NCBI RefSeq assembly: GCF_947241125.1
Contig: NZ_OX365700.1
Coordinates: forward strand, 4,374,461 to 4,438,460
DNA from: Nitrospira tepida
GTDB taxonomy: Bacteria > Nitrospirota > Nitrospiria > Nitrospirales > Nitrospiraceae
Direction: 5' to 3'
DNA length: 64,000 nucleotides
The notes under the pieces are model-generated. The model ran no database searches. It had not been told where the DNA came from and saw nothing but the letters and a program-made list of their open reading frames with translations. This document shows positions 29,495 to 37,455 of this stretch, one piece after another. Made by a program: the position numbers and the translations under genes. Every line of letters starts with the position of its first letter. Position 1 is the stretch's first letter.

Positions 29495-29950
29495 ATGCCA
29501 CAGCCTATTCGGATCCTGTTCACCGCTGTCATCTCGCTGCTCGTCTGGTTGACCCAAGCTTCGGCCTCCGGCGAGGCCGTCCGCGTTGTCGGCACCCCGG
29601 CGGCTCAACCGGTCGATGTCCAGCGGATCGAAATTACCATGCAGGAATATGCCTTCATGCTCGGGAAGCCTGGCACGGTCCGCCTCGGCGTCCCGACCGC
29701 GATCATCCTGCGTAACCACGACATCGTCCGGCACGGCTTCACGGCGCCGGTGCTCGCGCAACTGGGGCTCAGCGTGGAGGGCGAGGGCGTGTCTGCTTAC
29801 GGCACGGGCATCGAAGGGGTCTATGTCGATCCCGGCAAGACGCTGGTGATTTATTTCACGCCGGAGCGCGGCGGCAATTATTCGTTTCGCTGCGATCTTC
29901 ACCAGCAGATGAAGGGAGAGTTGTATACGCTGGAACTGCCCTCGGCGTAG
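29495..29950 (+). CDS. Periplasmic cupredoxin-domain protein
   Basis: 151 residues. Signal peptide 1-25 (ILFTAVISLLVWLTQASA). Copper ligands are visible: His80 in RNHDIVRHGF, then Cys133, His136 and Met139 in FRCDLHQQM, the type 1 copper C-x2-H-x2-M arrangement. Likely a mobile or accessory electron carrier in the periplasm. Its partner is not evident from the neighbours. Confidence 0.85.
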   Translation: MPQPIRILFTAVISLLVWLTQASASGEAVRVVGTPAAQPVDVQRIEITMQEYAFMLGKPGTVRLGVPTAIILRNHDIVRHGFTAPVLAQLGLSVEGEGVSAYGTGIEGVYVDPGKTLVIYFTPERGGNYSFRCDLHQQMKGELYTLELPSA

Positions 29951-29959
29951 GGCGCCCTT

Positions 29960-29995
29960 TTCGTCAACCGTCAAGCGTCATGCGTCACTCGCAGG
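29960..29995. repeat. CGTCA-type intergenic repeat
   Basis: The run CGTCAACCGTCAAGCGTCAT followed by GCGTCACTCG has four CGTCA units at 7-base spacing. Similar runs lie at 18060 and 46557. Confidence 0.55.
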
Positions 29996-30139
29996 CCGCA
30001 GGCATGTTTGTTCTTTGGAGCATGTGTTTGGCGAGCCGCAGGGAGGCGCGTTCGGCTCACGCCGCGGGCCGTCACGACAACCCACTCGCGGGCAAGTTTC
30101 AGAAGGAGTAGACTGAAGCTGTCAATCGAGGTGATCGCG

Positions 30140-30541
30140 ATGGCGGACAGAAAATACGGCCAGCGAGGGTATCGGGACTCCGAAAAGGCAGGAGGAGGAA
30201 AGCCGGAGGGGCCGTCCCTGTCGCGCACGCCCGCTCCGCTTCAGAGCCGCACCGTCGTCCGCTGCGCAGATTGCGGGACGCAGCTCCCGCCGGTGACCGA
30301 TACGCTCGGCCAATGTCCCAAGTGCAAAGCCGAGCTGCATGCCTGCCAGCAGTGCGCTCACTTCGCTCCTGGGCAGCGGTTCGAATGCACCCAGCCGATC
30401 CCGGAGCGCATCGCCGACAAGCGCGCCCGCAACGACTGCACTTTCTTTGGGCTGCGCACAACCGTTGAGCGCGAAACCTCGGCGGGATCAGGGCACCTTC
30501 AGGATGCTCGCCGCGCTCTCGACAATCTTTTCAAGAAGTAG
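30140..30541 (+). CDS. Zinc-ribbon protein of unknown function
   Basis: 133 residues. ATG 30140 follows GAGGTG. Cysteine knuckles CADCGTQ, CPKCKAE, CQQC and a further FECTQP/DCTFFG pair suggest two zinc sites at about 43-105. The C-terminus is a helix ending DARRALDNLFKK. A 15-residue copy of this tail lies at 34246-34293, so a paralogue once existed there. Role unknown; may bind nucleic acid or protein. Confidence 0.75.
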   Translation: MADRKYGQRGYRDSEKAGGGKPEGPSLSRTPAPLQSRTVVRCADCGTQLPPVTDTLGQCPKCKAELHACQQCAHFAPGQRFECTQPIPERIADKRARNDCTFFGLRTTVERETSAGSGHLQDARRALDNLFKK

Positions 30542-30755
30542 CCTGCCGGGGCGAGTGCCTACCGCGCACACACGCACCGGACCGCAAGGGGCGGGTTTTC
30601 TCACCAACGTGGAGCCGTACAGGGGCGAGGCTATCCAACATGGATTCCCGACCCCTTTCCACTCGGTAGCGTGCTGAACCACCCACCAGCTCCGGCAAGA
30701 TGACTTGAGTCCCCGAGAAGGTCTTGCTACAGTTTCCACAGAAGGAAGCCTGCGG

Positions 30756-30980
30756 ATGACGAAAGCCATTGAAACCGCGATCAAGCTGCTCGAGACGCTG
30801 CCTGAATCAACTCAAGAACATCTGGTCGAGGAGCTTCGTCGTCTCGCGTTGGATGCGCAAGACGAGGCCAAATGGGATGAGCTGTTCGCTCGCAGCGATC
30901 GATTACAGGCCGCTGCGCGGAAAGCTCGGCAAGAGATTGCAGCGGGCAACGCCTCTGATATGGACTTCGACAGATTGTGA
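30756..30980 (+). CDS. Antitoxin-like protein of a RelE/ParE-type pair
   Basis: 74 residues, charged and helical: MTKAIETAIKLLETLPESTQ...AKWDELFARSDRLQAAARKA. AAGGAAG lies 8 bases upstream of the ATG. The next gene (30977) overlaps its stop, the usual antitoxin-toxin arrangement. No DNA-binding motif is clear. Confidence 0.7.
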   Translation: MTKAIETAIKLLETLPESTQEHLVEELRRLALDAQDEAKWDELFARSDRLQAAARKARQEIAAGNASDMDFDRL

Positions 30981-31255
30981 AGTCCAAGACCATCCCCAGC
31001 TTCTGGGAAGCCTATGATCGCCTACCCGAGCCTGTAAAGAAGGCCGCTCGCAAGTCCTTCTCCCTCTGGCGAGAGAATCCGTTCCACCCTTCCTTGCACT
31101 TTAAATGCGTAAACCAGGAAGAAAAGACCTGGTCCGTTGGCGTTACGTTGGGCTATCGCGCACTCGGCATATTGGACGGCGACACCGTGACATGGTTCTG
31201 GTCGGAGGGCATCAGGACTACGAACGGGAGGTCTGATTGCTCGCTATGCTCATAG
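30977..31255 (+). pseudogene. RelE/ParE-type toxin with frameshifted C-terminus
   Basis: GTG at 30977 overlaps the antitoxin stop. Residues 1-75 follow the family closely (PSFWEAYDRLPEPVKKAARK, NPFHPSLHFKCVN, GYRALGILDGDTVTWFW). After WFW the frame ends SEGIRTTNGRSDCSLCS, which is not family-like. Adding one G near 31198-31201 restores WFWVGGHQDYEREV and a stop at 31234-31236. A single-base deletion has therefore probably altered the last active-site strand. Sequencing error is an alternative. Confidence 0.7.
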
Positions 31256-31394
31256 AATCTTGATCTTGAGCCAACCTCAGCAGATTGCCGTTCTTGATAC
31301 CGGCCCAACCGGCTTGTGGCACGGTGACCACGTCATGGCCTTCAATCTCCTTGGCCAAACGACGGTCAATGCACTCGTCCAGGAGAACCTTCAC
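31218..31394 (-). pseudogene. DUF5615 PIN-like toxin, C-terminally truncated
   Basis: GTG at 31394 overlaps the shifted stop of the DUF433 remnant. The product begins VKVLLDECIDRRLAKEIEGH and VPQAGWAGIKNGNLLRLA, as in intact DUF5615 proteins with the Asp-Glu metal pair. After about residue 43 the homology stops (QDQDSMSIASN...). About half of the domain, including later acidic residues, is missing. The break coincides with the end of the convergent RelE-type gene near 31260. Confidence 0.65.
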
Positions 31395-31647
31395 GAGGCG
31401 ATGGCCACCATTCGGGCCTTGGCCTCTTCGAGGAAGGCGATGATCTGCTCACGAGTGACAGTCGGAAATCCTTCAAGGAAGTCGTCGATCGTCTGCCCCT
31501 CTCCAAATACTCGATGAGGGTTTGGACAGGTACGCGGGTCCCGCGAAACACAGGTGTGCCGCCCATGATATCAGGGCTCAAGGTGATGAGAGGATGTGCT
31601 GGCTGGGCGGTAGAAATTCCTGTGGCGGGTGAAATTCTAACCTGCAT
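31391..31647 (-). pseudogene. DUF433 antitoxin, frameshifted
   Basis: The first frame gives LITLSPDIMGGTPVFRGTRV and PVQTLIEYLE, the DUF433 start. Then the good coding switches frame: GQTIDDFLEGFPTVTREQII, AFLEEAKARMVAIAS, stop at 31391-31393. The frameshift is near 31514. The ATG at 31647 lies inside the terminal repeat of the neighbouring MITE-like element, so the native 5' end has been replaced. Confidence 0.7.
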
Positions 31648-31880
31648 TATTCATGACGGTTCGTCGCGTTGCACCCGTTGCATCGGGAAGAGCAACGGGT
31701 ACCCGGCAGTCGCCAAGCGAGACGGGCGCGTGGAGCCGCGAGGGAGTGAGGCGTACTTGAAACAGTACGTCGAACCGACCGAGTGGCGAGCCCGCCCGCT
31801 GGCAGGCCGTGAAACTGCATGCCAGCTTGTCGCAGCGGCGAATCCGCGATTGCAGCAGAAGCGTTCATGAATAATGCAGG
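31641..31880. mobile_element. 240-bp MITE-like element
   Basis: Perfect 16-bp terminal inverted repeats: CCTGCATTATTCATGA at 31641-31656 and TCATGAATAATGCAGG at 31865-31880. Both ends are flanked by CTAA (31637-31640 and 31881-31884), a 4-bp target duplication. No transposase is encoded. End sequence and 4-bp duplication are compatible with an IS1380-like parent, which is a guess. Confidence 0.8.
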
Positions 31881-31911
31881 CTAAGCAAGAAGGATCTTTC
31901 CATTCACGGAG

Positions 31912-32472
31912 TTACTCGAACAGGTCGGCGAGCGGGAGGCGGAACTCCGGAAGGAGGGGCGTGGTGAGCGTGTCGTGCGCTTCGGTCGAAAGCTCAGCCG
32001 TCCGAATATACTGGTGGTGGCCGAGCCGAAACACTTTCACTGTCTCAAGCTCCGGATCCACGATCCAGTATTCGCTCACGCCGAAGCGCTCATAGAGCTT
32101 GCGCTTGGTCACTTCGTCCTTCTTGCGGGTGGCATCGGAGAGGATTTCCACGACGAGATCCGGCACTCCCTTGATGTTGTCGTCGGTCACGATGCCCTTC
32201 CTGGCCGAAGTGACGAATAGGACATCCGGCTGGACCACGTCTTCATCGGACAAGATGACGTCGCAGGGGGCATCGAACAGTTCCCCAAGTGCGTGCTGGC
32301 GGATAAACGCGCCCATGGCGATTACGAGATTGCGCGAGATGCGCTGGTGCTTGGTACTCGGCGCAGGAGTCATGGAGTGATCTCCCTGGATCAGCTCGTG
32401 ACGCTTCCCGTCATCGGGGAAGAGGAGATAATCCTCGTACGTCAGCCTCGTTGAGCGGGGTTGCGTGGACAT
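31912..32472 (-). CDS. Uma2-family putative endonuclease (DUF820)
   Basis: 186 residues from ATG 32472 (GGAGG upstream). Restriction-like fold: LTYEDYLLFPDDGKRHELIQGD, VVQPDVLFV, PDLVVEILSDATRKKDEVTKRKLYE-type core with Asp, Glu and Lys, then GVSEYWIVDPE. The family is abundant in mobile-rich genomes and its natural substrate is unknown. The gene looks intact. Confidence 0.85.
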   Translation of the reverse strand: MSTQPRSTRLTYEDYLLFPDDGKRHELIQGDHSMTPAPSTKHQRISRNLVIAMGAFIRQHALGELFDAPCDVILSDEDVVQPDVLFVTSARKGIVTDDNIKGVPDLVVEILSDATRKKDEVTKRKLYERFGVSEYWIVDPELETVKVFRLGHHQYIRTAELSTEAHDTLTTPLLPEFRLPLADLFE

Positions 32473-32853
32473 GGGACCTCCGCGTGGCTCGTTTGTGACC
32501 TGATCGTAGCAGGGGGGGTACAAAAGCTCAAGGAAAGCGGTCCGCTACTTCGCCGACGTGTCGTGCCGGCCAATAGGCTGATAGGCTGCCGAGGCGGGGC
32601 TCATTGGAAGACACCCTCTTGCATTTCACCGGCAACCCACCTGATTGTTCGTGTTTGGGAATCAGGGGCCACGCGAGAGAGGAGCGGACCAATGGAGGTC
32701 ATATTGCAGGAACTGCCGTCTGATTGAGTCAAATACGAGTCAGAGTCCAATTTCAGGCGGTCCCCCCTGGTTCCCCATTCAGCCACCTTCTGACCGCGTG
32801 GCCGATTTCGTCGTGAAACGCCTCATTCCCTGCGACCACGCCCCGGAAAGTCA
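32473..32853. other. Intergenic stretch without recognised gene
   Basis: About 380 bases between the Uma2 gene and the IS110 left flank. Short frames only; nothing recognised. Confidence 0.45.
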
Positions 32854-34238
32854 CTAGTCATGCCTGATTAAATGAAAACGGCTGCACCGTCGGGGCCGAG
32901 GTAGAATGCGGTCTCGATGGACCACGGAGCGGAAGCGAAAGCTCCGAAGGTGCTCGCTCCCACGGACGGGAGGGCACAACCCTCAACCAGGAGGTGCAGC
33001 CGTGAGCCAGTATATCGGGATCGATCTCCACAAGGCAAAGTCCTTCGTGACCCGGCTCGATCATCGGGGCCGCGTGCTGGAGCAGCGCGAACTCACCCAC
33101 GCCACCGGCGAGTTGCAACAGTATTTGGAGCGGTTGCCGGCGGAGACGCGCATTGCGGTGGAGGCGACGGGCAATTGGATGTGGTTGTATGAACTGATCG
33201 AGGAGCGGCATCCGGATCTGGTGTTGGCGCACCCGCTGAAGACCAAGGCCATCGCCAGTGCGCGCATCAAGACGGATAAGATCGATGCGACGACGTTGGC
33301 GCAGTTGCTGCGCGCGGACTTGGTCCCGGCGGCCTACATTCCGCCGCGCGACGTGCGGGATACTCGGGAGGTGCTTCGGTATCGAGCCTCCTTGGTGCGG
33401 CTGCGGACGCAGGTGAAGAACAAGATCGCGGCGGTCGTCAGTAAGACCGGGCTCCAGACGCCGACGCGGATGGCCTGCGGCGTGAAGAGCCGCCGCTTTC
33501 TGGCGACCGTTTCGGTGCGGTCGTGCTACCGACTCGGGCTCGACGGGTATCTCCGCACCTTGGAGCATCTGACCACTGAGATTCGCCAGGTCTCCAAGAC
33601 CATTGAGACCCAGGCGGCGGCTGAGCCCCAGGCGCGCTTGCTCCAGACGATGCCGGGCATTGGTGCGTACTCGGCGCTGTTGATCTTGAGTGAGATCGGC
33701 GACATTCAGCGATTCCCGGACAGTCGCCATCTGTGTTCGTATGCCGGGCTGGGGCCCTCGGTCCATGCCTCCGGCGGGAAGACCCGCCTGGGACGTCTGA
33801 CGAAACAGGGCTCGTCGTGGTTGCGGTGGATTCTGGTGGAGCTCTCCGTCCACGCGATCAACGCTGCTCCCCAGTTTCGGAGTCTCTACTATCGGGTGGC
33901 GAAGAAACATGGGCGGAACGTGGGCCGGGTGGCGGTGGCACGGGCCATGTTGAAGACGATCTACGCGATGTTAAAAAAGCAGGAGGCATTTCGCCCGATG
34001 GCGAAGGGCAGCACCGGTCAGCGCCCCGGGGTCATGGTCGGCTGACCATCCGCGGTGAGCCAGATCCGAAGTGCCTGATTGCGCGACCGGTGTCCCATTT
34101 CATCCTGGGCTATGAGCCCGCATAGGTGACTGACTCGTCGTCCACTGAGACGCGCGGGGGACCGAATCGCGGACGGGCATGCTCGCTCTTGACAGTCGTT
34201 TTCATAGGTGACCCTAATTTGCATCTAGTCATGCCTGA
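32854..34238 (+). mobile_element. IS110-family insertion sequence
   Basis: Contains the transposase at 33002-34045. Both outer limits are the 14-bp direct repeat CTAGTCATGCCTGA (32854-32867 and 34225-34238). A third copy of the core, TAGTCATGCCTGACCCCA, is at 34433-34450 without an element. IS110 elements lack terminal inverted repeats, and the 5' non-coding 134 bases (32868-33001) are where a target-guiding (bridge) RNA would be expected in this family. Exact ends are inferred. Confidence 0.7.
33002..34045 (+). CDS. IS110-family DEDD transposase
   Basis: 347 residues. GTG at 33002 follows AGGAGG (32989-32994). N-terminal RuvC-like domain: Asp in YIGIDLHKAK, Glu in IAVEATGNW, two Asp in KTDKIDATTLA. 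C-terminal Tnp_20 domain: MPGIGAYSALLILSEIGDI, LCSYAGLGPS and KQGSSWLRW, whose Ser acts as nucleophile in the family. It appears complete. It could move the element with a guide RNA encoded in its flanks. Confidence 0.93.
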   Translation: MSQYIGIDLHKAKSFVTRLDHRGRVLEQRELTHATGELQQYLERLPAETRIAVEATGNWMWLYELIEERHPDLVLAHPLKTKAIASARIKTDKIDATTLAQLLRADLVPAAYIPPRDVRDTREVLRYRASLVRLRTQVKNKIAAVVSKTGLQTPTRMACGVKSRRFLATVSVRSCYRLGLDGYLRTLEHLTTEIRQVSKTIETQAAAEPQARLLQTMPGIGAYSALLILSEIGDIQRFPDSRHLCSYAGLGPSVHASGGKTRLGRLTKQGSSWLRWILVELSVHAINAAPQFRSLYYRVAKKHGRNVGRVAVARAMLKTIYAMLKKQEAFRPMAKGSTGQRPGVMVG

Positions 34239-34245
34239 CCCCAAG

Positions 34246-34293
34246 ATGGCTGACGATGCTCGACGCGCGCTCGACAATCTCTTCAAGAAGTAG
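34246..34293 (+). pseudogene. C-terminal remnant of a zinc-ribbon paralogue
   Basis: ATG GCT GAC then DARRALDNLFKK and TAG: identical in protein to the tail of the gene at 30140. Similarity continues past the stop to about 34330. It sits 8 bases after the IS110 right flank, so the upstream part may have been lost on insertion. A short frame reading CDFQNNPGCHKFRFKQHCH follows at about 34340-34400 and is not assigned. Confidence 0.6.
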
Positions 34294-34432
34294 CGGCTAG
34301 AGCGAGCGCCTGGCGCGCACGGACGTGCGCCGTGCGGTCATCTGCGATTTCCAGAACAACCCCGGCTGCCACAAGTTCCGGTTCAAACAACACTGCCATT
34401 GAGGCCTACGTAACAGACTCACCAAAAGTCAA

Positions 34433-34545
34433 TAGTCATGCCTGACCCCAATGAGACCCCAATGATGCTGGTAAAATTCTAAGTAAGAAGGGGTGAGAAA
34501 GCAACGTGGAGCCGCCCTCGGACGAGGCGATCCAACAAGGACTCC
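34433..34545. repeat. Dispersed repeats matching 30600-30650 and IS110 flanks
   Basis: TAGTCATGCCTGACCCCA (34433-34450) matches the IS110 right flank. From about 34500, CAACGTGGAGCCG and then GCGATCCAACAAGGA resemble CAACGTGGAGCCG and GGCTATCCAACATGGA at 30605-30645. Non-coding. Confidence 0.55.
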
Positions 34546-34592
34546 TGAGCTGGCCGCTTCTTCCCCCTTTTTTCTCCTTCCTTCTGGTACCT

Positions 34593-35588
34593 TTACGCCT
34601 CCGTCTTGTCCGCAAAATTAGCGAGAAACAGGCGCGCAATTTCTTTGCCATTTATCAATAACACGCCGTTGGCCTCAGCTAGCTTCTTCGCCTCCTCCGA
34701 GAAATGATCGGCCAGGCTCATTACGCATCCCTCGGCACCCGGATTTCTAGCCATCATCTTAACCACTTGATCAACCCCTTGTTGATCGCTGGTCCCTTTG
34801 TGCTTTTTTACCTGGGCAAACAGAATTGTCTCTCCTGGCTCAAAAGGTGATAGAGATCTTCTAAGCCGTCTACAGCGGAGATCTAGATCACCTCCTTGTC
34901 CATCAAAACTATTGCGCCCTTCGATGCTGTAGCCATCTGCTTTAAGCAGATATTCACAGATTGCTTCGAATGATATGGCAGTTTTTGAAGGAGCTACCTT
35001 GTTCAGCTCCTCTTGAATAAAAGCAACAACACGCTCTCTCGTGCTACTTAAGAAATCCTCCAGGCTCGATTTGTCATATCTGACGTGTGGATTTTCCTTG
35101 AGTGCCACTAGGATCTTTTGAAAATGGTTCTCGTAGCTTGGAATCTGTAAAATTGGAAGTCTCATCCACGGCAACTTGCCACGCCAAGCTGCTAACTCAT
35201 GGTTATCAATAGAAAGATTGCCATCGAGTCCATGAGATTCCCTTATTTTAATCCGATGATTTTGGCAGGTCGTGTCACCGTCCTCGTATTCATAGCAGTT
35301 CGGAAAATCACCATCCACCACGTGAATACTTACCTTGTTCTCTTCGGGGAGATGAGGAACTACCAAGAGATCTCCGTTCCTGAAAGCTTTTATCCACGTC
35401 AGATTCGTAGGGACTCGAGTGGTGGCCAGCTGATGATAGAGCTTGCATTCTTCAACAAAGTTCTCTCCATCGACTCTTAGGTCTCTCTCTCCTCCACCTC
35501 CCCATCCTTGGGACAACCGCCTTTGCTCCACCACTCGTCTTAAAATTTCACTTCTATGAGAACGATCGAATCTAAAGTTGTATATCAT
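34593..35588 (-). CDS. Mrr-like restriction endonuclease-fold protein
   Basis: 331 residues. The C-terminal part (about 205-325) is Mrr-like: FEAICEYLLKADGYSIEGR, GGDLDLRCRR with the catalytic Asp, then ILFAQVKKHKG giving the Gln-x-Lys pair. The N-terminal 200 residues are not recognised and may read the target or a partner. Codon use is more AT-rich than its neighbours, a sign of transfer. Probably attacks modified or foreign DNA (inference). Confidence 0.78.
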   Translation of the reverse strand: MIYNFRFDRSHRSEILRRVVEQRRLSQGWGGGGERDLRVDGENFVEECKLYHQLATTRVPTNLTWIKAFRNGDLLVVPHLPEENKVSIHVVDGDFPNCYEYEDGDTTCQNHRIKIRESHGLDGNLSIDNHELAAWRGKLPWMRLPILQIPSYENHFQKILVALKENPHVRYDKSSLEDFLSSTRERVVAFIQEELNKVAPSKTAISFEAICEYLLKADGYSIEGRNSFDGQGGDLDLRCRRLRRSLSPFEPGETILFAQVKKHKGTSDQQGVDQVVKMMARNPGAEGCVMSLADHFSEEAKKLAEANGVLLINGKEIARLFLANFADKTEA

Positions 35589-35715
35589 GGACTATCTCCC
35601 TCCCCAATACAAAGTATGTACCTATATCCTGCTGAGGCACTTACCTCCTAATTTAAAGACCTGCGACACACGAATTCATTTTGTTCTCCTGGAACTTCTT
35701 TTGGCACCCCTCACC

Positions 35716-35952
35716 TCACGGCTTCACGCCGCAGCGTATTAACACTTGGATCCGCACCTTGTCCAGGGCGTTGAACCGGGCCACGGGGTCGTCAATCCAC
35801 GAGGCCTTCTCGAAGTCGGGCCTGGCCTCCTCGAACTCTTTTCGGCAGATGTACTCCTGTACAACCTGCTTGAGCGACTTGTTCATCGTGACCCGCATGA
35901 GCGCATCTCCTTGCACCACGATTTCGATGATCAAGGCGAAAATCCATTCCAT
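35716..35952 (-). CDS. Small unknown protein downstream of the Tat-primase gene
   Basis: 78 residues: MEWIFALIIEIVVQGDALMR (hydrophobic N-terminus), then a charged helical region (EYICRKEFEEARPDFEKASW). GAGGAGGTGACCC directly upstream is an excellent ribosome site. It follows the primase-like gene on the same strand after 28 bases, so they probably form one operon. Not recognised. Confidence 0.65.
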   Translation of the reverse strand: MEWIFALIIEIVVQGDALMRVTMNKSLKQVVQEYICRKEFEEARPDFEKASWIDDPVARFNALDKVRIQVLIRCGVKP

Positions 35953-35980
35953 GGGTCACCTCCTCTTGTGAGATGACTGA

Positions 35981-37276
35981 TTAGGCCATGAGAAGCCGGG
36001 TGATGGGCTGCGCGCTGGCTACGAGCTTGGCGATACGGGAGGAGCCTTCCGATTGCAGCAGTCGTCCGAGGCTCGTCCCGCTCGGCAGCGTAAGGAAACG
36101 GACTCGATCCCCGTAAGGCGCAACGACCTTCAGCAGATCGTCCAGCAGGAGCGAATCCATGGGACCTACCGATACGTGGATCAGATGATCCGCCATCGCA
36201 CAGGCCGTGCGAAGCACAGCCCGCTTGTCCCAGCTTCTGGCTCCGACCGGGCAGACGACATGAGATAGGCCCTGCTGCCGGAGGAGCAGGACATCCAATG
36301 GATGCTGTGTGAGAAAAAGCTGGTCGTGACGCCGGAAGTCTTGCGGCCAACCGGGCGAGGGATAGACCAGTCGGTCGTACCGGTGCGAGTACAGCGGTCC
36401 TTCCCTTGCCCCCCAAAGCACCTCTTGACACGGCCTCCAATCAACAGGCTCATCCAGCAATGACCAGACACGCCCCCGGCCGTCATGGACCGGCACCAGC
36501 AGCACGTCGTTCGCATGACGATCGATGAGACGCTGCTGACCGATCCGATGCCCGATCAGCCCCGCGACTCTCATTTCGTCTTCCGAGTAGCCCTGTTCCT
36601 GAAGATGATCTCGCAACAGGGTGTCCGGCGCGGAAGGACAATAGCCCAACCGGAGTTGCCGAATGGTCGCCTCGGTGAGGCCTTGCCGCTTCGCCCATTC
36701 CCGGCCTCGCTCCCCTTCGGGTCGTTCCAGCAGTATGGAATGATAAAAGTTCGCGGCGTCTTCCATGACGCGCCAGAATCGCGCATATTCGCGTCGAACG
36801 CCTTGAAGCATACCCGCGTCGAGCATCCGCGCGAGTTTCTGCAGGGCCTCGGCCCGTGTCAGAGATTCGGCCTGCGCGATGAACTCCACCGGCGACCCGC
36901 TCGCACGGCAGTCGGTGCAGGCATACAACTCCCGACTAACCTCGAAGCAGCCGGAGTGGCAGAAGGGACATGGTCCGATCCAGGAACTCGCTATCGGCGA
37001 CCATCGTTTCAGGCGTCCGGACGGCGGCAGATAAGACCGCACGACCTCCCGGCAATCGGCCTCGTCACGGACATCTTCCCATCGCTCAATCGCCAGCAAG
37101 TCGTCCAACGCCGATGGATCGTTTCGCGAGCACGGCTCCTCATCGGCCGGTCCACAACCCGATCTCTCGATCCGCGAATGGCTTCTCATGGCGGCCGCAC
37201 CGATCGGCCCGGCCGGCAGGAGCGTGCCCAGGCCCACGAGCCCCGCCTTCTTGATAAACGATCGCCGATTCAGCAT
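35981..37276 (-). CDS. Primase-domain protein with twin-arginine signal peptide
   Basis: 431 residues from ATG 37276 (AAGGAGG upstream). It opens MLNRRSFIKKAGLVGLGTLL, a textbook Tat signal ending near GPIGAAA. Residues about 103-135 are a CHC2-type zinc finger (CPFCHSGCFEV, ACTDCRASGSPVEFI). Residues about 165-285 resemble the DnaG N-terminal core (FYHSILLERPEGERGREWAK, LGYCPSAPDTLLRDHL). The Toprim-like C-terminal part reads TQHPLDVLLLRQQGLSHVVC, without the usual EGYxD acidic residues, and HVSVGPMDS replaces the DGD motif. It is therefore probably catalytically dead and exported, which is paradoxical for a primase. Confidence 0.78.
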   Translation of the reverse strand: MLNRRSFIKKAGLVGLGTLLPAGPIGAAAMRSHSRIERSGCGPADEEPCSRNDPSALDDLLAIERWEDVRDEADCREVVRSYLPPSGRLKRWSPIASSWIGPCPFCHSGCFEVSRELYACTDCRASGSPVEFIAQAESLTRAEALQKLARMLDAGMLQGVRREYARFWRVMEDAANFYHSILLERPEGERGREWAKRQGLTEATIRQLRLGYCPSAPDTLLRDHLQEQGYSEDEMRVAGLIGHRIGQQRLIDRHANDVLLVPVHDGRGRVWSLLDEPVDWRPCQEVLWGAREGPLYSHRYDRLVYPSPGWPQDFRRHDQLFLTQHPLDVLLLRQQGLSHVVCPVGARSWDKRAVLRTACAMADHLIHVSVGPMDSLLLDDLLKVVAPYGDRVRFLTLPSGTSLGRLLQSEGSSRIAKLVASAQPITRLLMA

Positions 37277-37455
37277 GGGGCGCCTCCTTGGTCTCTGGAA
37301 TTCCGCTTTATGCACGTGCGCGCGACCCAATTCCCCTCTCGATTGGTCACGGTGAGCCTCCTCACCTTCTGGAAGGCGAGCTTACACCCGCCCTGTGACG
37401 GAACAGGTCACAGGGCTTCGGTCAGCGGAACAGGCAATGGGCTGGAGACGGTCGG

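Noticed and set aside
34320-34400. Short frame ending CHKFRFKQHCH
   Set aside because: Interesting Cys/His spacing, but only GTG or CTG could start it and no ribosome site is visible.
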